Source: Gloeopeniophorella convolvens
Taxonomy: Eukaryota; Basidiomycota; Agaricomycetes; Russulales
Assembly: GCA_022496205.1 (NCBI GenBank)
Contig: WTXD01000003.1
Coordinates: 496,001 to 560,000 of the forward strand
Reading direction: 5' to 3'
Length of the DNA: 64,000 nucleotides
The position numbers and the translations under genes are program-made. The notes beneath the pieces were generated by a model. It saw nothing but the letters and a program-made list of their open reading frames with translations, was not told the origin of the DNA and ran no database searches. This document shows positions 24,301 to 34,847 of the stretch, in pieces; position 1 is the first letter of the stretch; each line of letters opens with the position of its first letter.

Positions 24301-24739
24301 GTGGGGTGGATGTACGGGATGATCGAGGCGAGGGAGGCGCCTCGGAGGGAGACGATTCCTCTACAACGCTTACGGGTGGGGGAGAAACACGAAAGTTGTC
24401 ACTTGGTTCCAGAGGTGAAGGGGGACCTGAGGGCTCGACAGCAATGGTATCGTCCACAGGCGACTGAGCGGAATGAGAAGCTCCCAGAGGAATGTCGCTG
24501 TATGGGTTGTCATCGAGAGACCAGCTGTCTGTCGCGTGCTGTGGCTGAGACCATAGGGGACTTTGGGTGTGCGTGGGCTCATCCCAACGGATGTCTGTGC
24601 CAGTGGACCAAGAAGGTATGGCGAGATCATCCTCCTGCTCGTCTTCATTCTGGGGCTTTGCAGGAGACGACCAAGAAGATGGTTTCCTCTCATCGTCGTG
24701 ACCTGGGCCTCCCCAGGCGTTTCCCCAGAGATCATCCAT
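21362..24739 (-). CDS. large disordered protein with WG, DDFxDF and FFEGL motifs; possible trafficking adaptor
   Basis: Start ATG at 24739 (M-D-D-L-W-G-N-A-W-G-G), stop TGA at 21364-21362, at least four exons, about 1,000 residues. The N terminus is acidic with repeated W-G. The middle is Ser/Pro-rich with short ordered pieces (P-P-E-L-L-S-Y-I-L-L-Q-V-D-E-L; S-A-K-S-M-A-N-A-V-K). It contains D-D-D-F-S-D-F, F-G-T-F and a C-terminal Q-D-L-S-F-F-E-G-L. Acidic-phenylalanine motifs of this type bind clathrin-adaptor ear domains in accessory proteins such as aftiphilin, so an endosomal/Golgi trafficking role is possible but inferred. Near the C terminus two copies of a block of about 60 residues, each with R-P-G-x-W-P-A-P-P-S-P-L-P and G-N-T-P-T-E, lie in tandem. 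It is divergent with the Ste50 gene across 185 bases. Confidence 0.75.
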
Positions 24740-24826
24740 AGGTTGAGAGGCACCTAAGGCTAAGCTGACTTTAACTTTAGCCCCGTTCTCGAAGCTCGAG
24801 CTAAGCCGCGCCACCACGGGCCCACG

Positions 24827-24847
24827 CACGTGACGAAATCTCACGTG
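24827..24847. promoter_or_regulatory. two CACGTG sites in a 185-base divergent promoter
   Basis: CACGTG at 24827-24832 and again at 24842-24847, spaced 15 bases start to start, lie between the ATG codons at 24739 (minus) and 24925 (plus). The pairing and spacing suggest a shared bHLH-type (Cbf1-like) input to both genes; binding is inferred. Confidence 0.45.
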
Positions 24848-24924
24848 TGAAAGTGTTTCTTGTCCTCCGTCGCCGTCGCCGAGTCGGTCGACACGATTGC
24901 CGACGCTCATCCACCACCCTTGCC

Positions 24925-27341
24925 ATGGACACTCAGCCACAGGAGCCCAGGGGCCCCATCACAGACTGGGACCAGCACGACGTCCACCTCTTTCTTACGA
25001 ATGTTGGCCTGCCTCAGTACGAGGCGAAGGTCAAAGGTCAGCTGGTCCTATTGTCTTCGACCCAGAGCCATTCCTCATCTTACGTGCAGAACACAACCTA
25101 ACTGGGGACGTCCTCTGTATAATAGGTCCTGAAGACCTGAAGGAGATAGGAATTGCCACAGTTGGCCAACGCCTGGCGATATTGAAAGCGATCTACCTCG
25201 TGAAGCTAGCACATGAGATTCCCTTTGAACCCGACCACTATATCCCTCCATGTATGTCCTCCACCTTTATCACACAACCCTGCATTCACAGCCGAGCGTC
25301 ACAGCCGAAGCGGATGACCACTCTGAGAACTTAACCGTTGACAAGCTCTACACTCTCATTCGAGAGCAAGGTTCAGTACATCATCGTCCGACACCCTCGC
25401 TTTAACTCATGACTGTCAGACGAACGATTAAGAAACCTCGAGCATGATAACAGGAGATTATCTGAGATGGTTTCTGGTTCGATGGAAGACCTCAACACTT
25501 GGCGGACATCCCACCAGACCGCAGTACGTTCCACCGTCCATTGCCGTATCACTCATCCATGATCAGACATTCAGGTTGAAACCAGCCCAATCACTCGGCA
25601 ACCTTCTTTCAAATGGGCTCAGTACGACAAGTCGTCTAGCTCACCGACAAAACCAGAGATGTCTGATTCTCCGCACCCGTCACCCAACCGTCTCGAGCAC
25701 GACCTTTCCTCACGATCGCAGGCTACCATGCAGCCTAAGGTTGTCCCCAATATCTCATCATCCGTCGTCCAACTCCCCACTCCCCCACGACCAGCCCGCC
25801 AGGAAAGCACAGACAACCTCAAGAGTTTCAAAGTCAGCTTGGAAGATCCCGCATGGAAGGTTCTGCCCGCAGCATTGCGGAAATACAAGATAAATAACGA
25901 TGACTGGCAAAATTACGCGATGTTCATATGTTATGGTCCCCCCAGTATGTACATCACGCAGTCACAGCAGTCGTCTCTGATAAGACGAAACTCTAGGCAA
26001 TCGCATTGAGCGGTGCCTAAGTTATGACGAGAAACCTCTTCTACTTTTCCAGAAGCTCAAAGACGCATCCAAAAACCCTGTTTTTATGTTGAAGCATATC
26101 AAAGATATTCGCTCCCCGATCGCGGTCGCCCAACAAAAGCAGGCGGCGCGGAAAGCCTCTGGTGACTCCTCAACTTCGAAATCCAAACCTGGAACATCTC
26201 ATACGCGGACTCCTTCGCGCCCACCTCGCCTGCAAGTACATCCCGATACATCTGCGGGCGTCATTCCGCCCTTGATGACAGGGACATCCGCTCAACCCGG
26301 CTGGCCGGAAATAATGTCACCAGCTGTCGACAACAAAGATCGTGAAGATGCTCCTGACCGAGAGCGATTGAAGGGCAACGCAAGTTCAGAGCCCCCCAAG
26401 TCCGCCGTTCCACATACTGCCGTCACTGCGACTTCCGCAACCGATCACAGCGAAATAGGCACCCCCGCGAGAGAAGTCCCTGTGACTGCAGAAATCTCGT
26501 ACGCAGTGGCAATATATCCTTACATGGCCGAGCAAGAGGACGAATTCGATGTTGTTGTGTACGTGCCATCACCTCTCAGGGAACCATAATGTTGAAGTGA
26601 TTACCGCTAGCGGTGACACGTTTGTTATCATCTCAAGGGCAAGAGGATGGTGGGTAGTTCAACGTGACCCCACGGGAACCGGTATCGTGGACTCCGATAC
26701 CAGCAAACAGGGCTGGGTCCCTGCAGGCTGCCTTCTCGAGACGCGGATACCCGTTGCAACTGCCATAGCAGAAGCCAGTCATGCCATCGGATCGGGTTCT
26801 GGACCATCTTCTCCACTCTCAAACATGAAGACCCCTATCCTGCCTCTTCACATCGTATCTACGAGCTTTCCTGGGTATGCACTCATGGATTACAAGAAGA
26901 AAGGCGATGAGGAACTAGACCTATTCAAGGACGACGTACTCCGCGTGTTTAAGCGTTATAACCATTGGTCATATGTACTGCTTCTTGTCAGCACCGTAAT
27001 GGCCGCGACGCTGATTATCAACGCTCCGCAGGCCGTCAAAGAGGATGGCGGTGACCGTGGATGGGTTCCTGTGAGTCTGTCCCACCCACTCGGATATTAC
27101 TTCCTTGTTCCGTTTCTAACTCAAGCCGCCTGCCCGCATTTCTTTCCCCGTTAAATTATAGTCTTGGTACATTGGCAAAATGTCTTCCTCGAGCGGAACT
27201 CCCGCGACACCAAATATGGCCGGGTCAAATGCCGTCAACTCATCAGTCAATCTTGACGAGCCATCCCTTGCGCACCATGCGCAAGTTTCACCTATGTCAT
27301 CCGCATTCCCTCCGCAGGCACGCTCCACGACTGTCGTCTAA
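24925..27341 (+). CDS. UBC2: Ste50/Ubc2-type adaptor (SAM, RA, two SH3)
   Basis: Scaffold of the pheromone/filamentation MAP-kinase cascade, expected to link Ras/Cdc42-type GTPases to the Ste11-type MAPKKK. Start ATG at 24925 (M-D-T-Q-P-Q-E-P), stop TAA at 27339-27341, about nine exons. Order: SAM domain (W-D-Q-H-D-V-H-L-F-L to L-K-E-I-G-I-A-T-V-G-Q-R-L), a short coiled segment, RA domain (F-K-V-S-L-E-D-P-A-W-K-V-L-P-A-A-L, then K-N-P-V-F-M-L-K-H), a Pro/Ser linker, SH3-1 (A-V-A-I-Y-P-Y, G-W-W-V-V, G-W-V-P-A) and SH3-2 (Y-A-L-M-D-Y, N-H-W-S-Y, R-G-W-V-P-S-W). Two C-terminal SH3 domains on a Ste50 core are known from Ustilago Ubc2 and its basidiomycete relatives, and support the taxonomic call. 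Confidence 0.9.
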
Positions 27342-29297
27342 GTCCCAGCACCAAGATGCGCCGCGCGTCTTCTACGCAAGGCCAGCTCCCTGTTGGGGAC
27401 TACCACCTGCCCTGGACTGTCCACTCTACGTCCATTAGAGCGGACAAACTATTGTTCGTGCCCCCACACACCTATCGTCACGCACTCATTCTCCGGCATT
27501 ATCAACCTTCGTTATTTGGTCCCACGCTTCGTCCGCTTCTCTGTAACTCTGTTCGATGCACTCGATCTATCCCTATCATGAATCGTTCTTCTGCGCTTTG
27601 ATTTGGTCGTCACGCTCTCATTCCATGCGTTGCTCTCAGCATCTGATGTATATTATTATCTGCAATGAGTTTCGTTCCTACCCGTGGCAGCCGTGCTTCC
27701 ACTTCAACTTACGGAAAAGGCATCCCGACATTCGGCGCGGCATTGAGCGCGGTGATATCAAATCTGTAGAGCTGGGACGGATCGCCATTTGTCCGTGCCT
27801 TCTTTCGGCTTATGGCACACGTATCGGATGCCCTACTATACATCATCCAACGACTTCAAAACCCTTTGCCAAGGGTACGTGACTGCTTTGTTTTCTTGCG
27901 TCGATCCTAGCTGTTCACGCGAACGAATGTCTTCACTTGACCAGTGCCTTTTACGGAGACTAACCCTAGCTCCAGTTGTTACCAGCAGACGAAGGACCGC
28001 TGGTTGTCGCGTGTCTGCAGGGAGGATCTTTGGGAGGATGCGAAACCGCCGGTGGTGGGCCGGACTCAAACTGGACTAGTTAGAGCTAGTTACTAGTTGA
28101 GGCCATCGGCAACCAAAATCGCGTTCAAAACCCGATCTCAAAGTAGGCGTCTGTGCAAACTGTGCACGCCTTTGCCCGACAGGGTTATTGACTCGGGGCC
28201 CGTCAACGAATATCGAACAGTTTCTGATGGACTATTGAAATCATGTTCGCATGGGCGCACGGGAGAGTGCTGGGTCCGCCGGAAGGCGGATGGCAATCAT
28301 CGTTACGGATCTCGGCGCGACAAGCGACGAAATGAAAAAGCAAAAAACGATCGCCGCGCGTAGCGCAAGCTCCGCGAAGCGTGGGTGTGACTCGATCCGG
28401 AGGTCTCGGCTGCCCCGGTCCTTCGGGCACCCATGATGAGGCCTCGAGGCGAGATGAGGCGCCCGATGGCGCGTGGCACTTAGTGTCGCGCATTGACGCC
28501 GGAACCGGTGGCGCGTCGGAGCAGCTCTCGTCCGCGATCAACGACGACCACCGACCAAGTCGTGCCCTTTCAGGCCCTTTCGATATGGACTCGGAAGTCT
28601 GCGGCAGCCGTGCGGCCCTGATGGGTAGACTTTCTCCGTTCCGCTACGTGTCAACACGGCATGCACGTCGGTACCAGCGCTCGGTAGGATCGACTCCTGC
28701 CATACTCCACCACCGACGTCAGATTCCTAGTTCAACAATCATTTGATCGACGGTCCTACGATGTTGCGCGTACCTCTGTACAGCTCGCTCCACGCGTGTA
28801 TACCGCCCTCAAACGATATCAGGCGAGTTTTTATGTGTAACTGCCACAGCTGGTTGAATCTTCACTGCGTTGCGTGCCGCGTAGGATGGGAACCAACACC
28901 TGGAGCCCAGAACGCTTGGCCGAAGGAACTCGTTCTCCGCAAATTTGCCTCACACTCCTGTGAATCCACTTTCTCTCAGATTTGACGTCCATCAGTGATG
29001 TTCGACGTGAACAGTCCGCCGCGATAATCTTCGCCGAGGACTTGAATGTTGCTTGGCCGACCCGTACGCCTAGCGTTCAACCATTAAGTTTTTGCAGTGC
29101 TGTGACTACGAGCTGCAGAGCGTACGAAACACTCCTGATGTTGCTACTTTACCTTTCCAGCTGGTTTCGGGGACCACCCGGCAGGTCAGGAAAGAGCATT
29201 TATATGCTCCCCCATCCTCCGCAGAAGCATCGACGTACTCACCCACTAACCTGCTCACCCCCTGGTCTACCTATCTGCCACACACGTTGAGGCAAAC
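27342..29297. other. intergenic, start of accessory region
   Basis: Nearly 2 kb without a credible gene. Open frames are short and motif-free. A TATA-like TTTATATG lies at about 29199-29206, 92-99 bases before WPGY copy C. I see no tRNA or mobile element. Confidence 0.45.
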
Positions 29298-30207
29298 ATG
29301 ACGGCTCAGCAGGTTAGCTACCCATGCTACTCTTCAGGTGTCCTGTTTTCTGACGACTTTGTTCTCCAGGCGCGCCGCGAGCTTTTGGTGGACGGGTATA
29401 TCTCACAGTCCTGCAATCCCAACAAAACCGCAGAGGAGTACCTCTGTTATCTATTCAAGGCACGAGCACAGGACCTGAAAGGGTTATGGGAAGCCACACC
29501 GAATCCCCTGGCCACCCTCATCCTCCCAATGTCCCTGAAGCGATCTTCACCGCCCGAAACGTCCCGAGACATGCACGGGTGCCGACGGCGTCGCTCCATG
29601 GCAACGGTGGTTGGGTGATAGACTATACCGTCGTCGGTACAGGCACGGTCGTTCCCCAGTCGTTGTGGATGCCACAACACGGTAACGACTTGCGGAGGCA
29701 TGTCGTAGAAGCGGCTCTGCAACTACCGATCTTCTTCGTGCACCCAAATGGCACTTTAGGGATACCCGTACTGGATAGTACCGTGAACACCCCTCAAACT
29801 GTGACCCTCCGCAATGGAAATCTGAGGGCACCGCTAGGAGGGAAGGTGACGACGTATATCCGTATCCAGGTGGGTGAATACTTGGTTCACTTCGCTTTGT
29901 ATGACTGACCTCCAGCTCACAGTGGCCTGGTTATGAACCGTTCCAGAGACAAATACAGATCAAAGACGAAACGCCCGAGCATAACCAAATAACAATTGCA
30001 AAGTTTGCGCAGCACGTGAGTCGTTCGGTGGATGTGTTCCTCTTGAAGGGATCGTTGGGGGGATCGTTGGGGGGACGGTATGACAGCCCAAACTGGAGGG
30101 TCGGACCCGGTGGGATTGATCGCAATGCCATCAGGATCATCGGCGCCATCCAGGCTTCTGCGGGATGCTGGATGCCTATCCTTCAGCTCACTGGATATGT
30201 CATGTGA
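29298..30207 (+). pseudogene. WPGY-family copy C, apparently frameshifted
   Basis: The ATG at 29298 gives five codons, then a 57-base intron at 29313-29369 (GTTAGC...CCAG). Exon 2 from 29370 reads V-D-G-Y-I-S and Y-L-C-Y-L-F-K in the frame of copy A. Between about 29440 and 29530 the homology moves to another frame (V-P-E-A-I-F, W-V-I-D-Y, L-P-I-F-F-V, G-I-P-V), up to 29869. No GT-AG intron of suitable length bridges the two, so a one-base deletion (or two-base insertion) is likely, unless it is a sequence error. Intron 29870-29922 then precedes the W-P-G-Y exon (29923-30207). That exon runs straight through to the family C terminus (W-R-V-G, C-W-M-P-I-L-Q-L) without the intron seen in copies A, B and D. 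A duplicated GGATCGTTGGGG element marks this spot. The function is unknown. Confidence 0.65.
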
Positions 30208-32084
30208 GGACATGTAAGGGCACTGATCAGCAACTTTCTATCATCTGACTATTGAGACTCGTACTGTGTAGCTTGGATTGCGTCGTATGATTGTATTAGT
30301 ACGAGCTTAGATGTGAACGGACTTCCTTACAGAAATCTAGAGGACTAGCAGCTCCACTGGCCCGGTCTGAAGGCGTTTGTGATCAGAGTCAAGCCATGAG
30401 ACATATCGGAAGAACAATGAGTGGGGGTAATTTGGTGTGTAGAGGTGTTACATGAAACTCGTTGGGACCGATGCTAAAATGTCGAGGAGCACCAGCGGTA
30501 AACGTGGCTGATGCAACGGCAGTATACAAATTTGTCGTTCAGCGAATCGATCGTCACAGTAAGGCACGGATATCACTCGGTGATTCATTTATGTTCGTGT
30601 ACCCTCTAACCTTCGAGTCAAAAATGGCCTTACGAAAACGTCAATAATATGAAACATACCACTCTATCGAGGCTATGTGACCTAGAATAGAAGGGAGCGG
30701 TGCCTTGACCTCCACAGCACATGGTCGATGAACTTAGTGGGGAGTGCCTCATCGGCCCACAGGGAAAGGCAAACCTCGCAATGCGCGGCGGCGTGTAGAG
30801 GACACTGGGCACACAGATTCACTAAGCCTCAGGCGTAGCTAAACTGGGAACTCGCGCAAACCAGATATAGAGGCGGTTTCCGGTTTCCGAGGGGCAAAGG
30901 CTGGCACGCGGCGCACCTGATCGGAACCTGCACCGACGTTTGCAACTTCAGGAAGGCTGGTCCACATGGGAGTCTTGCTTGTTTTACGTCCGCGCATGTC
31001 ACCAGCTGAGTGCCATTGTTTCAAGTACACCGGCCAAAGTGGGATAAGGCCACCCCAATGTTGGCCAGGCGAGCAGCTTTTCGTCCTGTGAGCCATTATC
31101 GCGACGGGCACACGATCGAACAAGAGTAATACTGCAGAGTCGGTCAATCATGTACCTGTGCCGCACTGATAGGTTGGCAGAGCCGCGACTCTGTCAACGA
31201 GACAAACAGATCCGAGTCCCCGACGGCCTCTTCCCCGAGAACGGGGCCGGTGGTGGGCTTGAAAGGGTAACAGGCTTTACGCAAGGGCATTCATTTGGGT
31301 CCCAGCAGTCGTGTCAATGTGAACGTGAACAGTGGGCCCAGAGATGGGTATTGACCGGGGCCCGATGTGACCAGTCTCGAACAAGGTCTGTCTGAGATCC
31401 TCTGGGATCAGCAGAGGCCAGCGCTTCAAACACACTGCATGCGGGTGGCGTTTACGGCATATTCCGGTCGGAAGTCCGCGCCACCTCAGCTTCAATGCCA
31501 GGACACAGCCCCATGACACAGCCGCATGTCAGTCTCAAGCTACGAACACCGTCCAGGTATTACCCATGGGCCACCGGTCATCGATGATGATCACCGTGTC
31601 TGTCAGGACCCAAGACGCTCGGAAGCACATGTGCGCACTCTCTGCGGCTCGTTATGATTGACATGCGCGTCCCGACACTCTTCGATTGGTTCCAATGATC
31701 TTGATCGCCTTTGTCCTACACCAGACCAAGCAAACAAGCAATGAGCGCCTCGCTGATCTTGGGATCATCTGACTTGGAAGTGCTTCTTCGGGGTCTCGGG
31801 ATGATTTGACATCGCCCCCTCTCCCAGAAATTTGCTTGTCGTGACGATAACTTGGCCATTGATCATACCCTCTGAATGGTACAGAAAATTTCGAGCCAGC
31901 TTCAGTGCGTATTCAGAATCCCGTAATCGTCAAGAAGTGACGACTGAAGTGCTTCCCCTTGGCACCCAGCGCCCGGGTCAAACGATGGAGGCGCCAATCG
32001 CTTAGCAGACGCACGCTCCTGCGCTATATAAGTTGACACCAGGACTACCCTCCTCCCAAGCAAACAGGCTCCTTCTACCGTACC
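30208..32084. other. intergenic between WPGY copies C and D
   Basis: About 1.9 kb without recognisable coding signatures. I looked for relics of the WPGY domain (W-x-G-Y, W-x-V-G) on both strands and saw none. TATATAAG at 32025-32032 is a good TATA box 53-60 bases before the ATG of copy D. Confidence 0.45.
32025..32032 (+). promoter_or_regulatory. TATA box of WPGY copy D
   Basis: TATATAAG ends 53 bases upstream of the ATG at 32085 and sits in a short GC-rich context. The spacing fits a short-leader fungal promoter. Confidence 0.5.
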
Positions 32085-33041
32085 ATGCATCCTTCCAGCT
32101 ACACTCCTGAGTACCAGCGTACTTATCCATCCTTCGGAAGGTTGTCCGATATGTTGTCGTTTGGTTATGTAGCACAGACCTTCGGCCCCATACCTGCCAA
32201 GCGGCATATCTGCCACAACCTGCTAGGCTACACAGAGGACCAAGATGACTTGGTCGTCAACCTAGAGCTGCTGAGGCCAGACTACTCCTATCCTGGCCTG
32301 CCTGGTACCTTTTCCGTGCCTCATACCCTTTATTCCCACCTCCGGTGCAATGCCATTGCAGCGGATGGCACATCACGTATCATCCTTGACTACGGGATCC
32401 AAAATCTTCATACGCGCGTCGTGGAGCAAGGATTATTTGCGCCGTATGCGGGACTTCCACGTAGCCAGGCTGAGTTACAAAATGCCCAGCTCCTTTCACC
32501 GATCTTCTTCATTCGGGCCGACCATACGGTGGGGTTGACACTGGAATTGGCCAAGTCGGTGGATGCACATGGCCAAGTGCTGCTCTACAACAACTGGAAG
32601 CCGATGGAAGGCAAAGCTTCAATCAAACTGAGGATTTGCGTAAGCTACCTTTTCTTCACAATAACTTATACTGACCGCACCTGCTATCATAGTGGCTCGG
32701 GTATACACCGTGGCAAACCCAAATTCAGTTAAGAAACCGTAGAAAGGAGCCTATCACCCTTCCACGCCTCGTACAACTTGTTGCCAGCGGTGTAGATCGT
32801 TTCCTGCGTGTAAGTCCCCGTCATCCTTGATGTCAAGGGTTAAGATATAACCTCCATATTTCGTTAGTATGAACATGGCCAAGTTACTGACCACAGCTAC
32901 CCTGAATGGGTTATTGGACAAGGTCACCATGGCATCTCTGCCTCTGATGTTGAGCTCGTTGGCGTGATGGCGGTATCTATGGGTAGTATAATGCCGATTA
33001 TGCGGCTCGCACACCGGGGCCTTCCACTCGCATTGTCGTGA
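32085..33041 (+). CDS. WPGY-family protein, copy D
   Basis: Three exons give 281 residues: 32085-32639, 32693-32809 and 32868-33041 (stop TGA), all introns phase 0. Exon 1 carries a divergent N terminus, then I-I-L-D-Y-G-I, L-S-P-I-F-F-I-R and S-I-K-L-R-I-C. Exon 2 begins W-L-G-Y-T-P-W-Q-T-Q-I-Q and ends V-D-R-F-L-R. Exon 3 has P-E-W-V-I-G and S-I-M-P-I-M-R-L, aligning with W-A-V-G and W-Q-A-Q-L-Q in copy B. It is the most complete of the short copies, with intact frame, TATA box and consensus splice sites, so it is probably expressed. No signal peptide, transmembrane segment or known catalytic motif is visible. Function unknown. Confidence 0.75.
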
Positions 33042-34847
33042 CGTGAGCTGCAATGCAGTGCATCAAGGTGTCTTCCCTTTGCCTTTACTGTCCATCATTC
33101 TTAGTATAATTCCTGATAATTAATGCCTGCCTTTATATACTGTCGCGCAGTTGGCTCGTGGAGGATATTTATTGGTTTTCACCAGCTGGCTCGATTGCCT
33201 TCCTTCTAGTAGCGCCCTCAACTGTCCGAGAAACCGACTCCTATAGGTCCTTGGGGGCTCAAGCTCTGCTCTCAACCCACCCATCCCAGCCTACCTTCCC
33301 CCCTTCCGCAATCGCAATAACACCCCACCCCCAAATCGTCCCATGATCACATGCTGCTTGTGCACACATCCCGGTGAACTTCCATGCACGTTTGTAGCTC
33401 AGGTTGCAACTTGCGAATCACTAACTGGCGTCGAGCTCCTCAACAGGAGCAAAAGCCTACTCGACTTTAACGATGCATTGAGTAGACATCATAATTATGG
33501 ATACGGAAGCCAAAAAAAGACCTACAATCACCTAAGCCAAGTTCGGGGATCGAAGCGCCCTGGGGCGACTTCTCACAGTGAGAGCCGTATAAGGTTGGGC
33601 TTCCTTGGACATTCAGAGTCTGGAAGACCCGACAGACCTCGTCAGGTTCAGAGATACGTGTTCGAGTCTGTGTATGCCGGTCGAACTTTGATGGCCGTGG
33701 TCGTCGCGAGTGAGGAACCCCTACACCTACAGGTCAATCGACTAGAAGCATCGCACTGCCACGTTCCTAGGACCGGCGGAGGTCGCTATCGGCCGTAATC
33801 GAGCGCGCGGATGACAATCGCCAGGAACAAAAGCGCAGAACTACGTAGGGCGTAGAGAACATCCCCCTTGCTGGCCTAGGCACGGCTGTGGGGTTGACGG
33901 AGGAACCATTCTTGTCCCCCAGATGACGCCTCGTTCGTACACTCACCAATAACTGGCCACAGATTCCTGAACAGACCCATAGATGACGGTGTTCGGATTC
34001 GGCCAAGCCCTGACGCTCGCTTTTTTTTTCTTTTCTGAACGGGGATTCAGCGCACAACTCTTCACGCAGCAGCCAAACGGCCATTCTGAGATCAATAGGG
34101 GTTTCTTTAGCGCTCCAACGAGTACCCTTTAGCACGAGGGAACGCGAGTGAGTCATCGACCACTGCGGGTGGCAGCCAGACGCTGCTACACTCACAACGC
34201 CTATCTACCGCCCCAAGCACCGCGGCGGACGCCTCAGCGTGCGTAGGTGTGATAAATGGAAGTGCATCTTCGTTTACCTGTACACAAAGGTAAATCTCAC
34301 CAACTTATTGGGGCGACAGTTGCAGTATTGTTCATCAACGTGAACGGAGGCTCGCACGACTTGGTTCTGCTTCCTCATCAATCACGGAGCGAAGCTTCAG
34401 AGGCGTTCTTGTTCTCATGGTACGGTCAACGCCAGAGACCCGGTAAATCATGTAGAATAGCCACATGGACAAGCACAGGTACTTTTTCATTGCCGAGTAC
34501 ACGAAGATCATACCTGCGCAAGGCCTCCCGTGTGATCCGAGAGGACTCCGTAATATTTGCTCATGAAACACTAGTCAGCCCCTTGCTGAAGACGGCTGGT
34601 TGGTCTCGCGCAATCACGAACTTAGCTTCTAATAACATGTCTGCCAGTGTGTGCGGAAATTGGTCGCCGAGAAGGAATGCCGAGCCAAGAAAAGTCATGC
34701 GAATTATCTTGACATGCCAAGAAGGATCGGATGCGTTGAACACAACTCAATGCGTGCTTAGAAAGGGCTTCTTGGAAAGAACATTGTGTGTACATGCTAT
34801 ATTCGCATCCAAGTAAAACGACAAGATTGCATACCGAGTATGAATTG
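33042..34847. other. intergenic, no gene recognised
   Basis: About 1.8 kb. Two moderately long open frames (33343-33798 and 34256-34816, plus strand) have no motif, no splice support and skewed composition; I do not call them. A T-rich run lies at 34020-34033. Confidence 0.4.

Noticed and set aside
24925..27341. Mating-type locus, suspected because of the Ste50-type adaptor
   Set aside because: No homeodomain pair, pheromone receptor or mitochondrial intermediate peptidase gene is present in the window.
33343..33798. 151-codon open frame in the gene-poor region
   Set aside because: No motif, no splice support, and no similarity to the WPGY copies nearby.
34256..34816. 186-codon open frame
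   Set aside because: The composition looks random and no homology to any recalled family was seen.
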